A stretch of DNA of 64,000 nt, from assembly GCA_977017575.1 (NCBI GenBank), contig CDRNVI010000030.1, positions 1,155,808 to 1,219,807 of the forward strand. The letters are read 5' to 3'. Below are positions 19,255 through 29,115 of the stretch, piece by piece; within the stretch, counting starts at the first letter, position 1; each line of letters begins with the position of its first letter. A model generated the notes under the pieces. That model did not search any database and was not told where the DNA came from. It saw only the letters and a list, made by a program, of their open reading frames with translations. The position numbers were made by a program, and so were the translations under genes. Origin of the DNA: Paramoeba atlantica. Its lineage: Eukaryota; Discosea.

Positions 19255-20180
19255 AAGCAGTCGATAAATATTTGGGTTCAGTGGGTTCAATGAACCACGA
19301 AATAGGGTTCACTGAACAACTAGGTATGGAAATACGGAGCGTTCGAACCCTTGCTACCGGCCCACGGAAAACTGACACCAAAGGAAGTACTTCAAATGTT
19401 ATAAGGATTGGCATGCGCCATTTCGCAAGCGTATTCAGAGAGAAACGAGTCCATCGACGTACAGTAGACAGGTTTACCCAAACATTTGAACACCTAATGG
19501 CCTCTGTACACGATTTAAGTTTTGAAAAAATCCAAAGGCACTGTGGTGTACCTTCAAAAGGACGAGACCTTTGTCTCAAAGATCAAGATTAGCAGACACA
19601 ATAAGAGTAAGAGGGTCCGCAAAGGGGGTTCTACTGTGTATCACGTTCTTGTGAATTGTCATCGCATAGTAGACACTGAAGGAAGTATTCATCAGCCAAT
19701 GCTCGATATCTTCGTTCGTGGCCTGCCCCAAAGAGATGGTCAAACGATGTTACAAGACGTGGAGCACTTGGCCAAGAACAAGCGAACCATCGTAAGTAAC
19801 GACGCACATCGTGCTAGCTTTGTGGTTGGTCGAAAATTTCAGAAAGATGGGGCGGGTGCACACTACGGCCAAAAATACGAAAACCTATCTTTTCGCTTCA
19901 AAAATTGAATACATATATTGGCCAATATATTTGGCATTGAATACATATATATAATTGAATACTAATTGGCCGGCTAATTCTCCCGGCCTTAATCCTATTG
20001 AAAACGTGTGGGAAATGATTCAACAGTGTAAATGAAATGAATCCGTCTTGTACTATTTTTCTAGTTAAGTGCGTAAAGAAAGCTTTTGAGAATATTGGTG
20101 AATCTGAGCTTGACCGTACTGTTTTAAGTTTCGACAAAAGGCTGGAATCTTGCAAAAAAATGGTGGCGAAAAAGTGAAAA
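19255..20180 (+). pseudogene. Tc1/mariner-superfamily transposase remnant
   Basis: Segments match the family in order: a helix-turn-helix-containing N-part (RIGMRHFASVFREKRVHRRT), TVVYLQKDETFVSKIKISRH around 19540-19610 carrying the first DDE acid region, VSNDAHRASFVV and QKDGAGAHYG near 19800-19870 for the second, then NWPANSPGLNPIENVWEMIQ near 19965-20025 for the third. A short AT-rich insertion (repeated TTGAATACATATAT) lies between the second and third blocks, and frameshifts separate the blocks near 19520 and after 20025. The C-terminus (KKAFENIGESELDRTVLSFD) is recognisable at 20070-20130. Inactive. Confidence 0.6.
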
Positions 20181-20809
20181 AATAGTAATACTAAATTCAA
20201 CTTTTTTTGCATTTTATTTTCTCTATGATATGCGAAAACAAGCGTCACCGAGATCTGCAAAATGCAACAAAAAATAGCCCAAACGAAGACTCTACGCAAA
20301 GCACTATTCGTTTGCTTTCTTTACTGTTTATCGCGTTTTTTCGATTCTATGATTTTTACTGGTGATATTATTAACCCCAACTGATAACTTTTAATGATAA
20401 TCACGTTTTTAACATTTTAGCCAAATAACTTATCATACCTGTGACCTGCTACCATAACTGTGACCTCGTACCGGGGGGATATGCTAAACCGGACCCGTTT
20501 ACAAAGAAATTTGCATCAAAAAAAATCAGATGAAATGCGCCACCTGCCGCCATCACTGAATCTACGCGGACTAGTTGAGGGTGGCATAGTTTGATGGGAC
20601 GAAAAGTTTTCTTTTATGTCTGCAGTGATAAATGGTGACTAAATGTTGATTTGTTTTCATGGTGACGGTAACCCCTTTCGGTGTCTGAGTGAAAAGCTTG
20701 AATAGAGTACATACTATGCACTCGAGTCAAGGATAGAAGTTTCATCACCTACATGAGATGGTAAAAATTGATGGTGAGAATTGGTAAATTTCTCCTTTTT
20801 TTACCTCTA
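20181..20809. other. Intergenic region
   Basis: No gene. Two TGTGACCT-type repeats near 20440 and 20461 may mark an old transposon end. Confidence 0.35.
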
Positions 20810-21712
20810 CTATCTTAGAAAAACTGGAAGCATGCATTTCTCGATCACCGCTCTAGACAGGAAATCCGAGGAAGAGGACGGAAAAGACACACTGGCCATA
20901 CCTTTTTGATTCCACTGAACCACGAGACAGTTACCTTCACCGAAGGTGCTCTTATTGCCACAGCCAAACAACATGGCACAGTGACCCATGAGGTACTCAT
21001 GGTACACGTCGGAATCTCCAAACAGCTCCAGAGTAGAGCCAGAGGAGCACTGTAAGGAGATCGTGAGGCTACCATAAACTCCCCCGAGGCCCTTAAACGT
21101 AACCACTTCACTTTCCCTATGCAACGAAACGCCAATGTGTGTACAGGTGTACGACATGAAGCTCTGGACCACCTCTCGCATTAAAGCGATCTCACACTCC
21201 AAGTGTGCCACCACGTGAAAGGAGGAGAAGCTCATGTTAAGGGGCTCCGCTAAGTCGGTTTTTACAAAGAGGACGGTTTCAATTTCCGCCTCTATGGTGC
21301 GTTCGGGGGATACAAGAACGGTAAGGCCGTGGCTCACGGCGCCGTCGTAGTCAAAAGTAACCGTGCGCAAGTTCTCACCCACTCCTTCCTCCCCGAGAGC
21401 TTCATTCGAACACGAACGATTGGTCTTACCGAGCTGGAGGGCAAAAATAAGAGCGTTGAGCTCCACAGAAAGTCGCATGGGTGTGGTCACGGAAAACGAG
21501 GAGAACCAATCCTTCGGGATGTGGAGACTTGCCTCCACGGACAAGTCGTCCGACTCCGTGCGTATTAGCAAAGGGGTTTCCTGGGAAAGCACCAGTGTAA
21601 CCCACTGTTGCTGTCGCTCCCCACTTTGTAAAGAATAGAGCGCGTTACAGAGATGGGGAGGAGAGGCTCGGAGCTGTGCGGAGAACACGGATTGTCCCGT
21701 TGCGGAAGCCAT
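20810..21712 (-). CDS. RAD1: Probable Rad1, PCNA-like subunit of the 9-1-1 checkpoint clamp
   Basis: A 300-residue protein, close to human RAD1 (282). It begins SVFSAQLRASPPHLCNALYS, the usual first strand and helix of a PCNA-like half, and continues with LLIRTESDDLSVEASLHIPK then DWFSSFSVTTPMRLSVELNA, which parallels the Rad1 order of ligand strand, F-x-x-[FY]-x-V and inner-loop L-x-x-L-L segments. TVTFDYDGAVSHGLTVLVSP matches the second half of domain one, where Rad1 has a Y-x-G-x-G-x-P-L-x-L pattern. The second domain contains ESEVVTFKGLGGVYGSLTIS, then NCLVVQWNQKGMASVSFP near the end. Rad1 acts with Rad9 and Hus1 in the nucleus to signal DNA damage. Rad9 or Hus1 are possible alternatives; PCNA is unlikely because the charged loop pattern is missing. 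A TATA-like sequence lies about 75 bases upstream. Confidence 0.6.
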   Translation of the reverse strand: MASATGQSVFSAQLRASPPHLCNALYSLQSGERQQQWVTLVLSQETPLLIRTESDDLSVEASLHIPKDWFSSFSVTTPMRLSVELNALIFALQLGKTNRSCSNEALGEEGVGENLRTVTFDYDGAVSHGLTVLVSPERTIEAEIETVLFVKTDLAEPLNMSFSSFHVVAHLECEIALMREVVQSFMSYTCTHIGVSLHRESEVVTFKGLGGVYGSLTISLQCSSGSTLELFGDSDVYHEYLMGHCAMLFGCGNKSTFGEGNCLVVQWNQKGMASVSFPSSSSDFLSRAVIEKCMLPVFLR

Positions 21713-21781
21713 TCCTAAAATGAAATCGGTGTAGATGCACGAGAATGTTTCTAGTTTCTATTTCCCTGAAATTCGTTTTCT

Positions 21782-21793
21782 GTTTTTATAATC
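21782..21793 (-). promoter_or_regulatory. TATA-like sequence upstream of RAD1-like gene
   Basis: GATTATAAAAAC on the minus strand, 70-81 bases before the ATG. Weak evidence from sequence alone. Confidence 0.25.
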
Positions 21794-21955
21794 ATGTCAT
21801 AAAAACTTTCACTACATCGTCCTGGCGCGTACGTATAATCTTGTATATCTTTGGACATACATGTAATTGGGGCTCCAAACCTATGAAAATAAGAAGACTC
21901 CAATGAAACGAACTTACATCATTGAATCGTACTCTGAAAATATAGTCCAAAAGTA

Positions 21956-23617
21956 TCACACAGAAGCCACTGCCTCATCTTTGGTCGTGTGACAGGTGTG
22001 GCACCATGGCCTCCACGAGTAATTAAAACTTCCACACGTGGAACACATAAATTGTCCCGGCTGTAGCGGCTCCGTGTCACCCTCGATCATCGCCCTGCGT
22101 GTTCCACAAAAGAGACAAAGCATACGAGCCCCATAGTTCACCTCGCTACAGCACTCACACACGAAATTCCCCCTCCGAGAGAAGCTCCTCACCACGGAGC
22201 AGGTCGCGTCCCGGGCCGCACCGCATACCCAACACATTTTCCTCTTGTTCGGGTTGATCGTTGCGCACTGGCCACACTTCCAGTCCCCGAGCGAGGCACT
22301 CTCCCACGAGCGGCTCTCCGCCACTTTGTGTACGTGATGCGGGTCCGTGTATACCGTGCTACAGTGCGCACACACCTGGGTCTCCTCCCGAAAGTTAATC
22401 CGCTCACATTTCACACACAACCAGTCCCCCGGCACAGCCTCCGCGAGCGTCCTCCCGAGGTTATACGGTATCCTCGGCGTGTCCTCCCCCCGCTCTTTCG
22501 CACACATAAAACACTTTCTCCTTTGCCGGTAATTCGCCACCCCACACCCCTCACAACACCAGTCCCCCGGCCACGCCTCAAACCCCTCCCCCAACCCCAC
22601 CACCACCTCTTTCCCTCCCCCCTCCCCCCTCCCTTTCCCACACCTCACACACCCCTTCCGCTGCCCCCCCACATTATTCCACCCACACCCCCCACAGTTC
22701 CAGTCCCCCCCCCTCGGCCCCCCCTCCCTCCCCTCCACCATCTCCACCCGCTCACTCACCCCACTCCCACACCGCACACAGCCCACCCGGTACCCATAAT
22801 TCCACAGCTCACACTGCTCACACCTCCAATCCCCCCGCCTACTCCCCGCCCGCACGTGCGCCGGTCCCGCCCCCTCCGGCCGCCCCGCCTCACACTTAAT
22901 GCAACACACCCGCATGCTGAAGTTCAGCACCCCGCACTGGGGGCAGTAGAACTCCCCCTCCTTCAGCTCCGGCAGCGGGATCACCCTACTCCCCACGACC
23001 GCCCCCTCCCCCCCCCTCTCCCGCGGGGCCTCACACCGGTAGCACCCCCCCCGTGCCTTGAAGTTCCACAGCGCGCAGTGGGTGCACTGCCAGTCCCCGG
23101 GGCGGGGGGCCATCCCCCCCGCGGGGCGCCACGGGGAGCCGTCGGGGTGGGCCCAGCGCAGGCAGCCCGGGGCGAGGGGGGTGGCGCACACGTAGCACGC
23201 CGTGCGGGTCTTGAAGTTCGACCCCTCGCAGACGGGGCAGAGCCAGTCCCCGGGGAGCCGCGGGGGGTCGCGGTCGGGGGGGGGCCGGGAGGGGGGGCCA
23301 CCACGACGCCGGCGGGTCCCGCGGAGGCGACCGGGGGGGTGGTGGGGCTGGAGCTCACCGAATTCATCGAAGTGGGGACGACGACGGGGGGAGGGACGGA
23401 AGGGGGAGGGGGGGTAGGGGTTGCGGTTGGAGGCGTCGTCATCGTAGGTGGGGGGGTGGTGGTGGTGGTGGTGATAGGGGGAGGGGGGTGGGGGGGTGGA
23501 GGGGGAGGAAGAGGGGTTGGTGGAGGGGGAGAATTGTACCATGGGGGTACGGTAGAGAGAGGGGAGAGGGCATGGGGGGGAGGGGGGGAGACGAAAGGTG
23601 CGAAAGAGGATACGCAT
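21956..23617 (-). CDS. RanBP2-type zinc-finger protein with ten fingers
   Basis: A 553-residue protein. Residues 1-24 (MRILFRTFRLPPSPPCPLPS) are arginine-rich without acids, compatible with mitochondrial import; an ATG 25 codons later is an alternative start. Residues 80-110 carry a DEFGE motif and an RG/R-rich patch. From residue 122 onward there are ten RanBP2 fingers of the form GDW-x-C-x2-C-x(3)-N-[FY]-x(6)-C-x2-C, about 45 residues apart. After the first finger the linker reads RWAHPDGSPWRP, and the last finger is NYSWRPWCHTCH. DEFGE, the HPDG linker and the NYSW last finger all recur in the 36-finger neighbour, so the two are paralogues. RanBP2 fingers of this type bind single-stranded RNA (GGU in ZRANB2). 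The 5' half is very GC-rich with a C-to-G switch. A modular RNA-binding role, perhaps in organelle RNA processing, is inferred. Confidence 0.8.
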   Translation of the reverse strand: MRILFRTFRLPPSPPCPLPSLYRTPMVQFSPSTNPSSSPSTPPPPSPYHHHHHHPPTYDDDASNRNPYPPSPFRPSPRRRPHFDEFGELQPHHPPGRLRGTRRRRGGPPSRPPPDRDPPRLPGDWLCPVCEGSNFKTRTACYVCATPLAPGCLRWAHPDGSPWRPAGGMAPRPGDWQCTHCALWNFKARGGCYRCEAPRERGGEGAVVGSRVIPLPELKEGEFYCPQCGVLNFSMRVCCIKCEAGRPEGAGPAHVRAGSRRGDWRCEQCELWNYGYRVGCVRCGSGVSERVEMVEGREGGPRGGDWNCGGCGWNNVGGQRKGCVRCGKGRGEGGGKEVVVGLGEGFEAWPGDWCCEGCGVANYRQRRKCFMCAKERGEDTPRIPYNLGRTLAEAVPGDWLCVKCERINFREETQVCAHCSTVYTDPHHVHKVAESRSWESASLGDWKCGQCATINPNKRKMCWVCGAARDATCSVVRSFSRRGNFVCECCSEVNYGARMLCLFCGTRRAMIEGDTEPLQPGQFMCSTCGSFNYSWRPWCHTCHTTKDEAVASV

Positions 23618-24096
23618 GGAGGAAGTGAACGGTGGGTTGGGGATGGTGGGGGGGTTAGGGGATCGGCATGTCCCGAGGCAAGTCGTTAAGAGATGAAAAT
23701 AGAATAAAGAGGCTCAATGGATAAAGAAAATTCATTTCGGTTGGGTGGCTATAAAGTTCTTATACTAAGCTTTTATACGATTTGTATAATGTCCGATGGT
23801 AGATTACATGCTTGATGGCTTTACATGAATGATGGCTTTACTGTAGGATGGAAAGTTATGGAAGGAAACTTGCTACAAGCGACAGAGCAAAGTAGTGAGA
23901 ATGAAGGGACTTGTTATACATGGATAAAGAAGTTGTGCTCTACCAAATATATTTTTTCTGACCTCCTTTTAATTCCATAAATTCTTTAAAGTTTCAACAT
24001 TAACGCTGTACAAGTAATGGATTTGTCAATCCATAATGAGATTTATAAATCATCCTTCCCATTAGTTTTCTAAAGAATGACGTACTCTAATCATCG
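23618..24096. other. Spacer between the two zinc-finger paralogues
   Basis: About 480 bases without a gene. It should hold the end of the 36-finger transcript and the promoter of the 10-finger gene; no element is clearly recognisable. Confidence 0.4.
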
Positions 24097-27000
24097 TTAT
24101 GCAGCAATGGTCACTGAAGTGGGATCGGCGTCACTCGAACTGCATACTTCAGTTGGAGCCTCACCATCTTCGTTCCAAAACTCGGAGCTTGGTTGGCTTT
24201 GTGCTTCGTCTCCCCATCGATTGTGGCATACGTAGCAGTAGGTTCTCCAAGAATAGTTCAGCGTACCACAGAGATGGCATGGAACGGGCTTCTTCTTTAC
24301 GGTGGATTCGTACAAGGATGTTTTGGGTTTGGGGGATGTACGACGCATGTGGCAGCTCATACATATGGTGCGGTAGGCGTAGTTCTCCGCATCACACTTT
24401 GCACAATGCCAATCTGAATTATGGGGGTACATTCGCGACACAGATGAGGTGCTGCACGCGTTACATGTAGTGGTTTCATTTTTATTGATAGTCCCACATT
24501 TACATAGCCAACTGTTCGAGTCGCTGGACTTCACATCCGGAACAATCATCGCTGTATGGTCCTTTTCTTTTGTACACGAGTGACACTTCTTGTCGTCTTT
24601 TTTATTGTAATTTCGACACGAGAGGCATTTCCAGTCACCCGGAACGAAGTTCAGTGACCCCGTCGGGTTAAGTTTCAAGTCGCAGGCATCACAATAGGGG
24701 TGGTGACGAAAATTTGTTGCCTCACAAGCGACACATTTCCAGTGATCAGCTGGATGTACGATATTCACCTCTTTCTTCTTGTTACCGCAGCGCACGCAAT
24801 CGTTTCGTTTCGAAAAGTTCATAACGTTGCATTCTGCACAAATCCATTCCTTATTCCGAAGCGCCAAATTGATAATCTCACAATGCTCTGTTTTTTTAGC
24901 GCTGCAACGATAGCACGACGACCGGACACGAAAATTTATTGTAAGGCATTCGCCACACTTCCAATCGCCGTTCAGAATTTTAAACTCAACAAGTTGACAC
25001 TTGTCATCAAGTGCACGTTGACACCACACGCATACGGCTGACTTGGCATGATTCATTTTATCGCAGCCCGCACATTTCCAGTCTCCATAAAAGCTATCCT
25101 CCCAACTTAAAGGGGGGACAACGTAGCATTCGTTCGTTTGGCTGGAACTACAAGAAACACAAAGAGATCTCGCTCGAAAGTTGAGCTTCCTGCAATTCTG
25201 ACAATACCAATCTCCAGGGGCCTCGACTTTCTTGAATTCGTTTTCCTCCGCACCTTGGACGACTAGACACGTATCAGTTTTGCCAGATTGGCATTGAATG
25301 CACTTAATTCTTTTAGAAAAGTTTAAAGTTGAGCATTTTTCACAGGTCCAGTTACCTACTTTCCATCGTGATTCTGGGATAGAAGCACATTCTGGGCTTC
25401 TAGGGGCTTGACAGCCAAAACAGTTTTCCCTATTTCCGTAGTTTGCGCAGCGGCACTGTGAACAAAACCAATCTCCATGCCTTCTAGGAGTTTCATTTAT
25501 TTCTTCGCACTCCGAATTTTTTTCAGACTTGCAGTTATAGCAGGTGGATCTACTCCGAAGATTCATCATCTTGCAGACTGCACATTTCCAGTCGCCTTGC
25601 ATTGCTTCAATTTCTACAATTTGAGAATCCGGGCTTTTGACTTTGTTACACCATTGACAGGAAGCATCCCATGATAAGTTCATAAGTTGACAGGAATTGC
25701 ACTTCCAATCTCCGAAAAAGCTATCTTCCCATAGTCTTGCAGGTACAATCGCACATTCAAGGTTTTTCTTTTCTTTGCATTTGACACAAGAACTACGTTC
25801 CCGCTTGTTATGGCTCTGACACTGCCTACATATCCAGTCTCCTGGAAGTAAAATACCGCTGTAGACTTCTCTCATTTTTCTCATTCCAAAAGCGATAGGG
25901 CAGTGGGCAGTTCTCGCACTTCTGCACTGCATACAAAGTTGTCTGTGCGCGAAATTTAACTTTGAACAATGCTGACAAAGCCAATCACCAATCTGGGAGA
26001 GAGCAGGAATCTCTGTTTTCGCTGTATCGTCTTTTGGCTTTTTACACTGCGCACATTCGTTCGACATGTGAAAAAAATAATTCAGGGCATGACAATAACC
26101 ACAGGTCCAGTCTCCAGGCTTATACTCACCTTTCATTTCATGGCAAGAAGCATCTTTTGGAGAAGAACAGGTAACACAAGCACTGTTGCACCGGTAGTTA
26201 TATGCTTTGCATTGACTGCACTTCCAATCCCCTTGTAAGACCTGTACTTCAACGATTTGGCAATCTGTTTTCTTCGCTTCGGAACACCACACACACATAG
26301 TACGTTGTAAAGGGTTCATTTGGTCACACGCCCGACAGTGCCAGTCGCCATATCGACTCTCCTCCCATGATTTGGCAGGGATAACGGTGCAATCTGGAAG
26401 GCGAGGGACATCACAACTTCTACAGCTCACAAAGGAGGGCGACGACGTCTGCTCGCATGTTTTACATACCCAATCACCGGGTAGCGCTCCTTTATCTCCT
26501 ACTGATCTTGGAACTCTGCCTTCCGTCCGTAAAGTTTGACAAGAGCTGTCCTTTGTGTACAGACAACGAAGGCATTCCATTCGAGCGCCAAAGTTAACGA
26601 TTTTGCATTTTGAGCAAACCCAATCACCAGGAAAAAGAACTTTGGGATTAGAGACATCATTTTGCGCACAGGAAGGGTCTTTTTCTTTTCTACATTTCGT
26701 GCATTTCGTTTCGGTACCAAAATTAATGCGTTCACACGAGCATTGCCAATCTCCCGGTCGTCCCTCCTGAAGAGATCGAGGAAGAATGCTTTCACAATGG
26801 GGTGATTTGGCTTCTGAGCAACGAATGCAAATGTCTCTTGACGAAAAATTAATCTCTTTACAGTGAACACAAATCCAATCCCCACGTTTAGCCTCAGTGG
26901 AAGATATGGCACGCAGAGGTCGTACCGTGGGGGCCAGTTCGGTCAATATTCTGGCTTCATCGGACTTCGAAGAAAGACACCTGATACAGGACGTTCGCCG

Positions 27001-29115
27001 CGCATTGTTTGCTTCCTTGCAAGTAGTACATTCCCAATCTCCAAGGCGCGATAGCTCAAAAGGTCTTCGAGGAGGTCCGTACTCCTTGACGCGACAGTCA
27101 TCCGTTTTTTCTTTCTGGCATTCCGTACACTTTTCGGTACTGCGGAAATTGACCGCTTGGCAGGAAGCACATTCCCAGTCGCCTCCTCTTGCGTGTATCA
27201 CGAATTCGCGCTTGATAATACGACACGTATCCGTCTTCTTAAAGGTACAACCAAAACATGTCTCGCGACTGCGACGGTTGCATGTGAAACATGTGCAACA
27301 AATCCAGTCCCCAGGCATCTCCTGTAGACGCTTTCGTGGCGTCAAAATATCTGCTGTTGCCTCAGTTATGACTTCACAGGTCTCACTACGAGGTTCTCTG
27401 CAGCCAAAGCAGGTTATCATCTGAGAGGAAAAGTTTAACAGAGAACATTTTGAACAGATCCAATCTCCAACTCTGGTTTTTCCTGGAGGACTCGTCGCTC
27501 CTTCAATCGTTATACATTCGTCTGTTTTCGTTGTTGTGCATTTAATACACGACGTGCGAACTGCAAAATTACTTAGTCCGCAACTTTGGCAGATCCAATC
27601 ACCGGGAGATGCTGCGACAACATCCTTGTAAGGGACCGTCTCGACCTCTATACCTTTCGCTGCGTAGCACTTGATACAATTAGGACGATTGCGATAATTC
27701 AAAGTGGTGCAAGTTGCACAGCGCCAATCCCCCGCCCGAAGACGTTTCCTGCCAAGCGGCTGTCCAAGAACTGCAGGACGAATTTCTTTACAGCCAAAGC
27801 ACTCCGTGCGCTCTGAAAAATTTACTGTCTCACACTTCGGACAAACATATTGCCCAGGTCGCAAAGCAACTACTTCACAATCCGATGATTTGGTTTCGTT
27901 ACACGCTACGCATGTTTCTCGAGCTTTGAAATTCATTGACCCGCATTTGTTACATTTCCAGTCACCGTATCTGTAGCGAATCGCGCGCTTCACGATGATG
28001 ATGCAATTTTCTGTGTGTTCCGCATTGCAGTTGACGCACAAATTCTTGTCGTGTGGATTCACAAATTTGCACGACTCGCAAATCCAGTCGTTTGCAGCAC
28101 AATCTGCGTCCGTTATAGTTTTGCAGGTTTCGTCACGTGTGTACTCGCATTTAATACATATAGCTCGGCTTCGAAAATTCAAAGTTTCACACTGGGAGCA
28201 ATTCCAATCGCCGGGACTGCCTTTACGCTGGGGTACGTCCGACACAATCTCGCATGACTCATCTCGGGGTCGCGAACATGACTCACACTGCTCAGCGCGC
28301 ATTCTGTTTATAAACTTACAATCAGAGCAGTACCAATCACCAGGGCGTGCTCTTCGAGGAACAACTGGACCCGCAGAGCTTGGACGTGGCTCACTGCATC
28401 GCCTGCATTGCTCATACTCACCGAAGTTGAACGACTTACAGTTTTCGCAGACGAATTGTCCTTTTTTCAAAAAGCTCGGTTGAATTTTTGCTGCATCGAT
28501 TGTCCAGGGCGCAGTGCAGCGCACGCATAAGTCCCGTGAGGCCCAATTCTCGAACTGACATTGTACACAAGTCCAGTCACCAGGAACTGGTCGACGCTCC
28601 GCCGGTGGCTTCCACGGAGTTCCATCCGGATGACTCCAACGCGGCGCGTCCTCGGCTATTGGAGCAAAGCACTGCTTACATTCCATGTTTCTACAAAAAT
28701 TTACCATTTCACACTGTTGACACAACCAGTCTCCCGGTTTGGGCTCCGGGGCAAGCCGCTGCATTCGTCCCCGACCACGTCCTCTGCCACGTCCCCGACC
28801 TCCGCGCCCTCGACCGCCCGACCTTCTGCTTAAACTTTCACCAAACTCATCGTACGTTCGATTTGCACCCCGGCCGCGCCGTCTATCGTACGTAGTGGAA
28901 GCGTACTGATCATTTTCTCCTTGAGAAGAATTGTCCTGGTAATAACTCCGACCGGAAAAGTGGTATACAGCGACAGTATCCGCTTGCAAGCACGTCTCGT
29001 GCAGTTGCTTTCTCGAGAAACTGAAAGTAGGAGGCGATGCTTTTCCAATGTGATATTGGAACAAGTCGCGTGAAGCGCCTTTTTGCTTCAACAGCACTGC
29101 GTAAAAACGGTGCAT
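24097..29115 (-). CDS. Giant RanBP2-type zinc-finger protein with 36 fingers
   Basis: A 1672-residue uninterrupted protein. Residues 1-85 are leader-like and disordered, followed by YDEFGES and a GRGRG-rich patch (about 93-117). From residue 125 to about 1640 I count 36 RanBP2 fingers (GDW-x-C-x2-C-x(3)-N-[FY]-x(6)-C-x2-C), spaced about 40-50 residues. A few depart from consensus: finger 16 has C-x-C, fingers 34 and 36 lack the GDW entry, and fingers 11 and 21 have one or two extra residues in the loop. The linker after finger 1 (RWSHPDGTPWKPP) and the last finger (NYSWRTYCYVCH) match the 10-finger neighbour. Fingers 19-33 form three blocks of five, each opened by a WE-[ED]-S finger. Each finger could contact about three RNA bases, so the array could read a long RNA. 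Mitochondrial location is possible but the leader is weaker than in the neighbour. Some RanBP2-finger proteins act in organelle RNA editing in plants; here function is inferred only. Confidence 0.85.
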   Translation of the reverse strand: MHRFYAVLLKQKGASRDLFQYHIGKASPPTFSFSRKQLHETCLQADTVAVYHFSGRSYYQDNSSQGENDQYASTTYDRRRGRGANRTYDEFGESLSRRSGGRGRGGRGRGRGRGRGRMQRLAPEPKPGDWLCQQCEMVNFCRNMECKQCFAPIAEDAPRWSHPDGTPWKPPAERRPVPGDWTCVQCQFENWASRDLCVRCTAPWTIDAAKIQPSFLKKGQFVCENCKSFNFGEYEQCRRCSEPRPSSAGPVVPRRARPGDWYCSDCKFINRMRAEQCESCSRPRDESCEIVSDVPQRKGSPGDWNCSQCETLNFRSRAICIKCEYTRDETCKTITDADCAANDWICESCKFVNPHDKNLCVNCNAEHTENCIIIVKRAIRYRYGDWKCNKCGSMNFKARETCVACNETKSSDCEVVALRPGQYVCPKCETVNFSERTECFGCKEIRPAVLGQPLGRKRLRAGDWRCATCTTLNYRNRPNCIKCYAAKGIEVETVPYKDVVAASPGDWICQSCGLSNFAVRTSCIKCTTTKTDECITIEGATSPPGKTRVGDWICSKCSLLNFSSQMITCFGCREPRSETCEVITEATADILTPRKRLQEMPGDWICCTCFTCNRRSRETCFGCTFKKTDTCRIIKREFVIHARGGDWECASCQAVNFRSTEKCTECQKEKTDDCRVKEYGPPRRPFELSRLGDWECTTCKEANNARRTSCIRCLSSKSDEARILTELAPTVRPLRAISSTEAKRGDWICVHCKEINFSSRDICIRCSEAKSPHCESILPRSLQEGRPGDWQCSCERINFGTETKCTKCRKEKDPSCAQNDVSNPKVLFPGDWVCSKCKIVNFGARMECLRCLYTKDSSCQTLRTEGRVPRSVGDKGALPGDWVCKTCEQTSSPSFVSCRSCDVPRLPDCTVIPAKSWEESRYGDWHCRACDQMNPLQRTMCVWCSEAKKTDCQIVEVQVLQGDWKCSQCKAYNYRCNSACVTCSSPKDASCHEMKGEYKPGDWTCGYCHALNYFFHMSNECAQCKKPKDDTAKTEIPALSQIGDWLCQHCSKLNFAHRQLCMQCRSARTAHCPIAFGMRKMREVYSGILLPGDWICRQCQSHNKRERSSCVKCKEKKNLECAIVPARLWEDSFFGDWKCNSCQLMNLSWDASCQWCNKVKSPDSQIVEIEAMQGDWKCAVCKMMNLRSRSTCYNCKSEKNSECEEINETPRRHGDWFCSQCRCANYGNRENCFGCQAPRSPECASIPESRWKVGNWTCEKCSTLNFSKRIKCIQCQSGKTDTCLVVQGAEENEFKKVEAPGDWYCQNCRKLNFRARSLCVSCSSSQTNECYVVPPLSWEDSFYGDWKCAGCDKMNHAKSAVCVWCQRALDDKCQLVEFKILNGDWKCGECLTINFRVRSSCYRCSAKKTEHCEIINLALRNKEWICAECNVMNFSKRNDCVRCGNKKKEVNIVHPADHWKCVACEATNFRHHPYCDACDLKLNPTGSLNFVPGDWKCLSCRNYNKKDDKKCHSCTKEKDHTAMIVPDVKSSDSNSWLCKCGTINKNETTTCNACSTSSVSRMYPHNSDWHCAKCDAENYAYRTICMSCHMRRTSPKPKTSLYESTVKKKPVPCHLCGTLNYSWRTYCYVCHNRWGDEAQSQPSSEFWNEDGEAPTEVCSSSDADPTSVTIAA

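Noticed and set aside
22328-23689. Long plus-strand frame opposite the 10-finger gene
   Set aside because: It is antisense to a gene with ten clear zinc fingers and stays open only because of extreme GC bias; its product is proline-, arginine- and glycine-run sequence without domains.
438-29115. Clear spliced-leader acceptor sites
   Set aside because: Pyrimidine tracts occur upstream of many ATGs but a following AG is inconsistent, so trans-splicing cannot be claimed from sequence.
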